A stretch of DNA of 64,000 nucleotides from Phialophora verrucosa (Eukaryota; Ascomycota; Eurotiomycetes; Chaetothyriales; Herpotrichiellaceae): positions 434,001 to 498,000 of the forward strand of contig MSED01000006.1 in assembly GCA_002099365.1 (NCBI GenBank), written 5' to 3'. Positions 55,312 to 64,000 of this stretch are shown piece by piece. Under the pieces are notes generated by a model. It saw only the letters and a program-made list of their open reading frames with translations, made no database searches and was not told where the DNA came from. Made by a program: the position numbers and the translations under genes. How positions within the stretch are numbered: the stretch's first letter is position 1; each line of letters opens with the position of its first letter.

Positions 55312-56118
55312 TCAGGGGACTTGATGCCCAGCCTTGGGCAGGGGCCTGTGCCGCCTGGTCTTTCTTTGCCTGAGGCATAGATCATACCAAATGAGTCCTC
55401 CCACGAGGAACGAGACGCCAAGCAGCACAATCGCAAAGATCTCGTACCATTTCAACGCCTTCCTCGTAGAGGAATGCAGGATCAGTGACATTCTCGTCTC
55501 CGAATCTGCGTCCGTAGAACCCCAGAACACACCAGTTTCCGCGCCCTTGGCGGCCAACGCAGGACTGACACCGCACTGGTCCATCAACCAGTTCTTGATC
55601 GCTATTCTTTCGCTCTCTTTGTGGCATTTTGACTGGCAGTCGAACATCTCACCATTGATACAAAAGCAGTTGCGGCCCTCGGTGATGCAGCCATAATAGA
55701 CGAGACGTCTGTGCAGACAGCTGTGCGCGCAGGCTGGTAGACCGTCGTATGAAAGATCGTCAGATCCGGGCCCGCATTCCTTCACGTACCAGTCCTCCGC
55801 GGCCATCCAATCCCACCAAGAGCAATCCCATGCGCAGTAGAGCGGGTCCTTGAGAGCGCAGTAGCAGCTTCTATCGTATAGCCGTGTCGACGCTCTGGTG
55901 GGTGTGCACGCGTTTGTGGGTGCGCTGCCGAGGGGATTCGAAACGCACGCTATGACCGCACAAGATGGCATCTGAGAAAGATCAATCGGCTGGGTATCGT
56001 TTGTTGACTGACGCGGAGACAACTGAGTACCCGCACATATGGGAGCTGTGAGGATCTGCAAGACCGTGAAGAGCGTGTATATCCTCACACTGGTTGCCAT
56101 ATATTTCGGTGGAAACAT
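55312..56118 (-). CDS. Secreted Cys-rich, single-pass membrane protein, unknown
   Basis: Single exon, 268 residues, family not recognised. Residues ~7-30 (MATSVRIYTLFTVLQILTAPICA) include a signal peptide. The extracellular part (~31-205) has about 20 cysteines, many in closely spaced pairs (CSWWDW, CYCALKDPLYC, CFCINGEMFDCQSKC), suggesting a disulfide-rich, CFEM-like but not canonical, module. A hydrophobic segment (IFAIVLLGVSFLVGGLIWY, ~225-245) and a basic tail (RQRKTRRHR) fit a type I membrane protein. Start could be 56118 or the second Met at 56100, which gives a neater signal peptide. Divergent from a multi-pass protein gene 670 bp away. Confidence 0.8.
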   Translation of the reverse strand: MFPPKYMATSVRIYTLFTVLQILTAPICAGTQLSPRQSTNDTQPIDLSQMPSCAVIACVSNPLGSAPTNACTPTRASTRLYDRSCYCALKDPLYCAWDCSWWDWMAAEDWYVKECGPGSDDLSYDGLPACAHSCLHRRLVYYGCITEGRNCFCINGEMFDCQSKCHKESERIAIKNWLMDQCGVSPALAAKGAETGVFWGSTDADSETRMSLILHSSTRKALKWYEIFAIVLLGVSFLVGGLIWYDLCLRQRKTRRHRPLPKAGHQVP

Positions 56119-56788
56119 GGTAAATCGAGCAAAAGCGTGAACACTACTTTGTCAGGAAATCATGGCAGACGAAACGAGGGCAACGCAACCGCCGAGTCCT
56201 GTGAAATGATGCTGAAATATACATTTCCTCCTTCCCCCCCGAGGCATGGTCCGGTCCGTGAGAAGCGAACGGACATGCCCAAAGAGGCTTGAGCCAAATG
56301 CTTTCTCATTTGTAACAGGCCAGCGAACGAGGTGCTGCCAGCAACACACCGAAGTGGCGACAACTACAAAGCGAATGCCGCATTAGTGTCCTGGCAGCTG
56401 AAGCTCACCCCCGAAAGAAGATAGGAAAACAGCAGATGTGCTGCATCTCGTCGCTTCAGGAACACGTCCGTGGCGTCTGATAGGTCGATAAACCTCGTCT
56501 CTTCACCGGCTCTGCTCTGGGCGAGGCCATCTTTCTGCTTGTCCAATCTTGAGGAGTAGCGGCCATACACAATGAAGAGCAAGTTTCTCATGGCATTGCC
56601 GGAAAGAAATGTCGGGCTCTCAGTCCATTGTGTCTCCGAGGCATCCGATTTCAGCCTCACCACGCACAAGGACCACCTTGTCCCCGGAGAGCGTCGACTT
56701 CGTCTACCAAAGTCAACACAGCACGTAGATCAGGTTGATGCTGTGAGCAAATCCGTCGACATCTGAATCTACGCTCTCGGAATTCAAG
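56119..56788. other. Shared divergent promoter region
   Basis: 670 bp between two divergent membrane-protein genes. Small open frames only. The two genes may share control elements; none can be named. Confidence 0.55.
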
Positions 56789-58700
56789 ATGGGTTTCGCA
56801 AATTGCCTGGCTCTCTCAGCTCCGAGGGCACCTCTGCCGACATCTAAGGCAGCTCAGCAAGTAATGCTGCTCCTCTTGAGCCTTATCATAGCTTCGACCT
56901 CTGCTTACGACGGTAACATCTGTTGCATGAAAGCTGCGCGAATGCCTCAGATACGAATACCACTGGACGAGTCCCCCTGGGACGCCTGCAGCTTGAACAA
57001 CACCGAAACTTATGCTGAAGGGACCAAATTCCCTTCCATAAATGTCACCATGGGATGGTGCAAAGCAAATTGCCCTGGTAGTCAGCAGAGTGATTTATCA
57101 CAGTGGCTGCAGCCGCTGACAAGTTGGGTTGCGCCTTACATTGGCCTTCTCTTGCTGTGTCCCTTCGGAGACATCAAGAAGCGAAGCAGCAAGAACCCAA
57201 CCTCAACGCGGTTCATGAATGCCTGGAGACGGTTCTCCAACCTGGTTCGAGAATACAATCAGGAGTGGATCAATCTGCTAGGAGACCCAGCAAGTGCAAT
57301 CTTTGGAGCATTTTCGGAAATCTGGTCTGATGCAAAAACGTTGCGTGACATCAAACCACAAATGGTAATTTGGCCCATGAGGCTTTGGAAGTCCGAAAGA
57401 GTGCCTTCAAGCGACCTTCCCTGGCTCAACCGCTTGAGATTGGTCATGGTCCTGGTTGGGGACACCGAATTCAATCAGCCGAGTGAACAACAAAGAGGCA
57501 AAGAAAGGATAAGTCAAGAACACGGAGATCAAAGGGATATCCACATGCTGCCGCGCGAGAAGACCTTCGAAGTCAGCACATGTGTTCCTTCACAGTCCAA
57601 TAGAAGAAGAATGGATGACGGCCTGGAAACAATGGTGAAAAACGCTATTAGGACTCTCATCGAAGCCCGCACCGATTTCTTCAAGGCGGTTTTCTTGCCA
57701 ACAATCCTGTTCCTTGCAGTGACAGCATCTGTCTTCTATGATGCTTACACCAAGCTTGGCGATAATGACACTGCAAACGCGTTGGCTTTCGGGATTTGGT
57801 ACTCTTGGCTGGTGATCCTCTCTGTCGCTGGAAATTGCTTTGCCAGCAGTGTGAACGCGGGCTTGACGGAGACCACGCTGGGCCAATATATCCAGCTCTC
57901 CACACGAAGTGTTCCGCTCCGTGAGCGTTGTTTCAACAGTTTGTTGTGGGATGAGTGGCTTGCACGCATAGAGAACGACTGGGAGCAGACTTTGTCTACT
58001 TTGACGTCGAGCGACGTCTTATTGTCCAAGCTGAAAGACGAACTGAAAGACGAGCCGAAGCTCAAACCACAAGGAGGCAATCAACTGAAATGCCCGTCCC
58101 CCACTTCGGGGAAGTGGTTCCAACTGCTCGTTGGTCATCTCTTGGCATGGCTTTGCGTGGCGATCCCAACGGCGGCTGCTCTCGTTGTGTCATACGTAAG
58201 TTACCTTTATCTTGAAGACCTGTATTTCAACACTGTCTGTCCCGACAACTGACTTCGATGGCCGACAGAACACTCCTACTGTCGGAGTCGATTGCAAATC
58301 ACTCAATTTCCTCCTCTACGGAATCATTGCATTCATCGCCCCTCCCCTGCACGTTGGCTACCAGTGGACGCGTCATAACAACGGAAACAAATACCTGAAA
58401 AAGGGACTTAAATGGACTTACTGGCTTCTCGTCTGTGCTAATGCAATGGTCATCACAATTGGCACAATCCTCCAGCTCTCCGGTGTCTACAGGAGCTGCC
58501 AATGTCAACTGCCCTTCGCCTCGGATACTGAACTGGTGGAGATAAACCGCAATACCAGCCTGGCAGTTGAGAATGCACAGAAATATTGGCTTCCAGTAGG
58601 ATATGTGGCATTTGGATTTGTTTGGGTGGTTTGCGGTTTGGTGACGGCGGCCAGGAAGTATATCACCATTCATCTTGTCGCTGCAGAGGAACAGGATTGA
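56789..58700 (+). CDS. Multi-pass membrane protein of unknown function
   Basis: Exons 56789-58195 and 58269-58700 with a 73-bp intron give 612 residues. An N-terminal hydrophobic segment (VMLLLLSLIIASTSAY) is followed by a Cys-containing lumenal stretch with N-glycosylation sequons, one segment at WVAPYIGLLLLCPFG, a ~150-residue cytosolic part, and about six more segments: FFKAVFLPTILFLAVTASVF, ALAFGIWYSWLVILSVAGN, WFQLLVGHLLAWLCVAIP, LNFLLYGIIAFIAPPL, WLLVCANAMVITIGTILQL and VGYVAFGFVWVVCGLV. I do not recognise the family; similar large unknown membrane proteins are common in filamentous ascomycetes. The start is the first ATG in the frame. Confidence 0.85.
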
Positions 58701-59758
58701 AGATTTCCAAGGCCTTGGTATCGCGCGCGGGACATGCAGATAGCTCGCTACATTGCGCCGCCTACACTGAGGAAGTCAACCTGGGTTGGGTAGTGCGAAC
58801 TGCATAAATCCTGAAGTTGTCAAGAGCTGCAATCAGACAGCAAATTTGGCGGGAAATTTCCCCGTGACTTCCTCCGAGGTGTCCGCCTGCAGCCGTCAAT
58901 CAGGATGACGGTGACCGAGCAAGTCCGTCATTGGAGCCTGCGCCAATCCATTTATAGACTAGCCTGCCTCAAGGCTTGGCAGCCACTCGAACTCTTCTAT
59001 CTGCAGCTCCCTTTGCAAACCCATCTTCCTTCTCTATTCTAGTACGTGCACTCCAAAGCGACCCCTACCTTTTGGCACTCCTGCTAACAATGATGAACAG
59101 GTGCACGGGCATTATCTGCGCGCGTGAGGCTACAGCCGATGCCAGATTTTTGCTAGGTATGTCCTCCCCTCCTCTTGCTTGACCTGCTTCTCGATCCATG
59201 CTAACGGGTGCAGTTGAAAACTATACAACTGACCGCTCCTTGTGGACTTCGGTTCGCTTGGGAATCTTTGGAAACCAAACTCACATTACCTTTTCATCAT
59301 CATCGGCGCCTTGAGCGAAGATCTGGAGAAGAGACCAAGAACACACATGACACAGTATGAGATACACCTGATGGGTGCAGCTGTCGATGAATAGGGGGAC
59401 GACAGGGAGGTAGACGAGATAAATCACACTGGACAGTAGAGATCAAGCACCTGTGCACAAGTGATGGCACCTTTCTGAAAAGCTACAAAATGGTGTTAAG
59501 AAAGAGAAAGTGATGCTCGAACGACGCGTTTCGTACTCGGTAGACTGTCACAACCCAAACAACAGACACCGGGTAGATGGTGACTCCAGACTGAACCCTG
59601 ACACTTGACATCCAGTTTGCTCATCGGATTGTACTCGTAGGAGTAGATCTTACTGAAAGCGAGCTTGCTGAGATCAACTGTCGAGACTCCCCAAAAACCA
59701 TCTCCAACTCAACCCTCAACTTTTCAAAACAAATCTCAGATATTACTGACATCTCAAA
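58701..59758. other. Intergenic, nothing recognised
   Basis: About 1.06 kb between two same-strand genes. Small frames without motifs; the distal part should hold the promoter of the reductase-like gene. Confidence 0.55.
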
Positions 59759-60885
59759 ATGCCGTCAGCACTCATCACAGGGGCCTCAGGCTTCCTCGGC
59801 CGGCAAGTCCTCAAGACCTTTTCAGACTCCGGCTGGGAAGTGACAGGCACGGGCTTCTCGCGCGCCACAGGACCGCTGCGCAAGGTCGACATCCAAGATG
59901 CCGAAGCCGTGACCCAACTCTTCGATCAGGTCAAGTATGTACTACTTTATACAGAAGTCACTCCGCAGGGAGGCTTCGAGACTTTCCTCACCAAGGACTA
60001 ACGACAGCTCAGACCTCAAGTCGTCGTCCACTGTACTGTAGAGTCGCTTCACTTTCGCTTCTCTCGCTCCATCTTTGAGACTTCTCTCCCCTGTGCGCAA
60101 AGCTAACCCGAACGCTAACACGCGCATGACTTTTTCTGAACACAGGCGCCGCGGACAGACAACCAGACTCCTGCACAAAGAACCCCGAAGCAGCACGCAA
60201 ACTCAACGTCACGGCAACGGAGCTCCTCGCCTCCCGCGCAGCGCTTCACGGCGCCTTCCTCATCTACATCTCCACCGACTATGTCTTCCCCGGCATCCCG
60301 GGCCAAGCACCGTACAAGACGACCGACACCCCGAAGCCGTCCAACATCTACGGGCAGACGAAACTTGACGGCGAAACCGCCGTGCTCAAGCATCCGAGCG
60401 GCACCACCGTCGTCCTCCGCGTCCCCGTGCTGTACGGCCCCACGGAACCGAAAGAAAATAACGCAGAATCCGCGGTCAACACCCTGATGGACAGCCTGTG
60501 GAGGTCCCAGAAGGAGCCGGTTAAGATGGACGACTGGGCGATCCGGTACCCGACCAACGTCGAGGACGTAGCCCGTGTGTGTCTGCACATTGCGAAGCTG
60601 TATACCGCGTCCCCCCACCCGGAGCGCATGCCTCGCGTGCTGCAGTTTTCGAGTGAGGACCGCATGACAAAGTACGAGATTGTGCTGAAGTTCGCCGAGA
60701 TCATGGGTCTGCCTGCGGATGGGATCGTCGCGGACAAAGATGGAGGCAAGCCCGGCCCGGACGGCACGCTGAGGCCGTACGATTGCCATCTGGACACGAG
60801 TGAGTTGCAGAGCCTGGCAATCGATCTTGGGACCGTGGATTTCGTGGCCTGGTGGAGGAGGTATGTCGGTGCGTATCGGCATTGA
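59759..60885 (+). CDS. RmlD/MAT2B-like NAD(P)-binding protein
   Basis: Extended short-chain dehydrogenase fold, closest by pattern to dTDP-4-dehydrorhamnose reductases and the methionine adenosyltransferase regulatory beta subunit; role in this organism unproven. Three exons: 59759-59934, a 20-nt exon 60013-60032, and 60146-60885, giving 311 residues. The Rossmann motif is ITGASGFLGRQV (GxxGxxG) at the N-terminus; the small exon supplies PQVVVHC leading into AADRQPD; the catalytic-type motifs are ISTDYVFPG and YGQTKLDGE (YxxxK). RVPVLYGP and the C-terminal substrate-side region follow. All junction phases agree. Skipping the small exon would break the frame. Confidence 0.9.
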
Positions 60886-61490
60886 GTCAGATGCGCGAGG
60901 AAAGGAGAGGAGAAACGAACACGATACATATGGTCGGCATGGTGGAAAGTGGTGCGTATGACGACGATATTATCATTGGGATCAAACTCAGTCGACGTCG
61001 ACGACGACGACGATATGAGACCCAAGTCTTCAGACAGAGTAAGCGGAGCATGTGTCTCTGAGCAAAGCAAACGTGAGTTGCAAGCAGCCCGCCGCCGTTT
61101 CGTCTCTCAGCACATCTTCTCTACCGTCCAGGATGTATGCCCTGTGCCTGTAGCTGTGCTGGGTGGATATTTGAATTTGTTCTCGATACGACCTCCCTGT
61201 GATCTCGTCCACGAATACCATGACCGTTCAAAGACAGCCTTTCACGACCTTGTCAAAACTATCCAAGAGCCCGCCGTGGAAAGCGAGGAAAATGGGATCG
61301 CACAAGTGCACGAGAACGGGGAGTTGGCCACAGTCTTCGTTTTCCTTCGTCTTAAACCAATCCTGTTCCTGTTTGTTGTCCATCCCGCCCTACCGTGACC
61401 AGCACCCCGTTCACGCTCTATCCCCTCCGACTTGAGCTCAAGCTCGACATACTCGCTTTCCACAACTCCGCCCAATCCACCACGAGCGGC
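60886..61490. other. Convergent spacer
   Basis: 600 bp between two 3' ends. Frames on both strands are charged but without motif. No gene called. Confidence 0.5.
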
Positions 61491-62256
61491 TCACACCACT
61501 TCAATCTTCACAGCAATGCCTGCCAAGCCCACCCCATCCTGTCCCACCCTGTCCAGATACCGGCAGACCACGAGATCGACCAACCCATCCACCTGGCTCT
61601 GGAACGCGCTATAATCACTCCCATATTCCGCGAGGAAAGATATCCAAATCAGACTATCTTCCTCGGGCCGCGATGGTGGCCGAGCGGACAGAGGTTCCGC
61701 ACACGCGACGAATTCGACGGCAGACGGATATGCAAGGCTGGTGGGCGTGCCTTGTTCCTCGCTCCCCGACTCGAGGGACACAATCCCAAGCACGGGAGAT
61801 GTATGTCTTGCGTCGACAGAGAAAGGGGCAGCGCGAAGAGAACGGAAAGTGCGATTTTAGCTTTTTCCATAGGCTCACTGTAGAGACGGAATATGTCTGT
61901 TAGGTCACGCTGGCGGAGGGGTTGGACGTCGAAGGTATCCCCGCCCAGGATGCGGCTTGCGCGAGGAGGCGGATTGTCCGTATGGAGAGGGTGTCTATGA
62001 GGGCCAGGTCGGAAATTCCGCAAGGGAACCCTTTTGTCAGGTGATTGGGTGCTTCCTGGAAGGGCTGTCGAGGATAGTCGAGGTTCTGCTGGGGAGTCGC
62101 TGGGTGCCGGTGGCGGCAGTGGATCTGATCGGTGCATAGCCGATCCTGGTATTACTGTTGGGCTGGTGTCTTCGGAGCAGCAGCAGAAGCAGAAGCAGAA
62201 GACAAAGAAGAAGACGAAGAAGACGTAGAAGCAGAAGACGAAGATTGCACAAACAT
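61491..62256 (-). pseudogene. Unknown Ser-rich protein gene, frame broken
   Basis: Family not recognised. From ATG 62256 the frame begins MFVQ then a Ser/Ala run encoded by a pyrimidine-rich repeat. A 55-bp intron (62155-62101, GTAATA donor, CCCAG acceptor) joins PAQ to a Pro-rich segment and then a structured-looking core (GGDTFDVQPLRQRDLTDIF; KAKIALSVLFALPLSLSTQ). Near 61794-61796 the frame must change (one base missing in a CCC run) to reach GIVSLESGSEEQGTP and DSLIWISFLAEYGSDYSAF, ending at the stop 61491. The reading depends on my intron and frame choices; both halves look like real coding sequence because they are acidic/aliphatic and uninterrupted. It could be an intact gene with a sequence error. 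Confidence 0.42.
62168..62252. repeat. Purine-rich low-complexity tract
   Basis: Plus strand is a GAAGAC/AGCAGA-type run of about 80 bases. On the minus strand it encodes the Ser/Ala run of the predicted protein. Such tracts can also arise without coding constraint. Confidence 0.7.
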
Positions 62257-62529
62257 ATCGGTTGGAGGCGGCGTGGACGCGGTCTCCCGTTGTCATCACG
62301 TATTTCAACACCATGGCGAACTTTCGTTTCTGGACACCATGGGCTAGAGCCAGTGGATGCATCCTTTCTCTTCCGCGGAACACGAATCTTCGATTGTCTC
62401 GCGATCTGTGAAAGGAACGATCGATACTACATAGTACCTGATTAGTATATATTGTGATACGAAGTCCACCCATAGACTTGGGCGTCTTCCTATCCTGCCG
62501 CTATGTATTCCGACCGACACTACACAGTC

Positions 62530-64000
62530 TTAGTTGTCGCAAAGAGGCCCTCCCAAAGTCCAATCTGTCGTCTTCAGGTCGGGATACTGAGCATCCAAGG
62601 TGGCGATCATGTCCGTCAGAGGCCCAATATCACCGTGGCACGGCGTGATCAGGGCGTTCCTGCTCAGGCCGTCGCGGCGCATCTGGTCCAACCACGTCGT
62701 GACCTCCGCCATGTCAAGGGTGAGCGGCGGGAATCCTGGGTTCCAGACGTCGGCTTCCATGACGGCGATCCCGTCGTTGGGACCGGGACAGGCCGAGGTG
62801 ATGATGACGTTGGCCAGGTCCGTGGCGTGAGGCGCGTCCGGATGCCAGACATGACGGACTTGCATCGTCGAGTCACGATGGATGAATGGCGAGGACTCAC
62901 TGTGAGAGTTGGAAGAGAGGGCTCCGGTTAGTTGGGGGCGATTTCGAATATACAAGGAGAGAGGGGGAGCAATTAGGGGATATCGTACTTGAATGTAATG
63001 ATCCTCGCGTCGGTGACCGTGGACCAAAAGTCTTTGGTGATTTCTGGGACGACCAATTGGGCACCTTGGTTGATGAACTCGCTGATCCCGTAAATGTGGT
63101 CGTGATGATGGTGCGTTATCTAAACAGTCAATCAATCAATTGCGTGGTTAGCCCGAAGATTCCTCTTTCTCGGTATGAATGGGTCCCTAGATAACACGAG
63201 CGAGACCAAGAGAGCTTACCAAGACATGTGTGACCGGTCGCCCGAACTGCGTTCTAACCCATCGAAGAATGAGCTCGCTCTGGTGAGGGGGAGCGTCCGT
63301 GACGAATAATGCGTCCTCAAAGACCAGTACCCACTGTTTATAGAGAGGTGCGTCTGCGACTATGATGTGGTGGGCATTGGGAAGTTCGGGAATGGGGTTG
63401 GTGGCGTTAATGCCACCGAGGCTGCCGGTGTAGAAACTATTGTAGATGAGGTTCTGTGCCCACTCTGAGACTTCGGCGCGGGTGTAATTCTGGTCTATCT
63501 CGGGCACGGCGTTGGCGAGGACGCTGCTGTTGGCGGGCAGACCGTCGAAGAAAGTCGAGGCGAAGTTCGGGTTGATAGTCACCGCGGACACGTCGAAGTC
63601 CTCGATGACCCATCCGTTGTACAGCGTAGTGAGACGCCGTGGAAAGAGGACGCCGTCAACCGTTGTGTAGTTGTACACGTGCAGGTCTCGAATTGACGCC
63701 CCGTACAGTGCATGGTCCTCCGTCGTCCGGATGAATAATGGTAGAGATATTTCGGCACTGAATATGACGGTGATATCAAGGTCAGGATCGTGCACTGCGT
63801 CGGGTGGTCAACCTGGGACATTTCACGGGGAAAAGTCTCTTGTGGAGGCCCTACCTGAAGGGAGACTGAATCCATTGACGTCGATGAATGCTGCTGTGGC
63901 GGTGTCCGGATTGAACTGTACAAAGAGTGTTCAGTTACAGCTGGACGTTAAAAGGTTTATCCCTCTTGCTCACCTGCGTCAGAAGCAAGGGGGACAACTT
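62530..64000 (-). CDS. Metallo-beta-lactamase-fold hydrolase, 5' end outside window
   Basis: Exons seen: 64000(+)-63974, 63915-63855, 63794-63220, 63119-62989, 62899-62530; phases agree throughout. The metal-binding signature is THHHHDHIYG (HxHxDH class), formed right after an intron, and further His/Asp ligands are expected in TPCHGDIG. Upstream residues (VIFSAEISLPLFIRTTEDHALYGAS and the YNYTTVDGVLFPRRL strand set) form the N-terminal half of a beta-lactamase-like or lipoprotein-type domain. The substrate is unknown. A likely secretion signal would lie beyond the right edge. The gene is in tandem with the Ser-rich relic, 273 bp apart. Confidence 0.88.

Noticed and set aside
60115..60882. 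255-codon minus frame
   Set aside because: Shadow of the RmlD-like gene, whose plus-strand motifs are clear.

Overview
This window is eukaryotic nuclear DNA from a filamentous ascomycete (Pezizomycotina). The signs are short introns of about 50-130 bp with GTAAGT-type donors and CTAAC-type branch points, many fungal-only families (Zn2Cys6 regulator, HET protein, NACHT-ankyrin NLR, velvet factor, PhyA-type phytase, fungal MFS clades), and gene-dense, unclustered core genes on both strands. I cannot name the genus from sequence alone.

Layout. 1-2335 (-): fungal SLIP-GC-like large GTPase, cut by the left edge. 4559-7899 (-): VPS54 of the GARP tethering complex. 9276-10259 (+): SAM-dependent methyltransferase. 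11053-14194 (-): NACHT/ankyrin NLR, broken. 14615-17119 (-): HET-domain protein, broken. 17723-19276 (-): DHA1-type MFS transporter. 20502-22732 (+): MCM5 replicative helicase subunit. 22733-26774: long stretch with no gene found. 26775-27371 (+): divergent velvet factor, frame broken. 28303-30405 (+): Ser/Thr kinase. 31020-32907 (+): mitochondrial dihydroxy-acid dehydratase (ILV3). 33594-36152 (-): Zn2Cys6 regulator, divergent from 37864-39736 (+), a DHA2-type MFS exporter. 40354-40458: perfect 15-bp minisatellite. 41066-42549 (-): secreted GH16 glucanase. 44158-45495 (-): aquaglyceroporin. 45496-49596: second long stretch with no gene found. 49597-51257 (+): monocarboxylate-type MFS transporter with a 13-nt exon and a GC-AG intron. 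52018-53466 (+): secreted PhyA-type phytase. 54004-54915 (-): decayed methyltransferase/phosphoribosyltransferase gene. 55312-56118 (-) and 56789-58700 (+): divergent pair of unknown membrane proteins. 59759-60885 (+): MAT2B/RmlD-like reductase with a 20-nt exon. 61491-62256 (-): unknown Ser-rich protein, frame broken. 62530-64000 (-): metallo-beta-lactamase-fold hydrolase, cut by the right edge.

Themes. The housekeeping genes (VPS54, MCM5, ILV3, kinase) read without any break. Five accessory genes carry nonsense codons and/or frame breaks, and every frame break has the same direction (equivalent to one missing base). The two adjacent broken genes at 11-17 kb belong to the families behind fungal non-self recognition and programmed cell death, so this looks like a decayed incompatibility/immunity locus. 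Promoter sites that fit the gene's job are visible for MCM5 (two ACGCGT boxes), ILV3 (CCAAT-N12-AAT, the CBC:HapX iron pattern) and the phytase (CACGTG, PHO-type). All exon borders were placed by eye from splice signals and reading-frame continuity.
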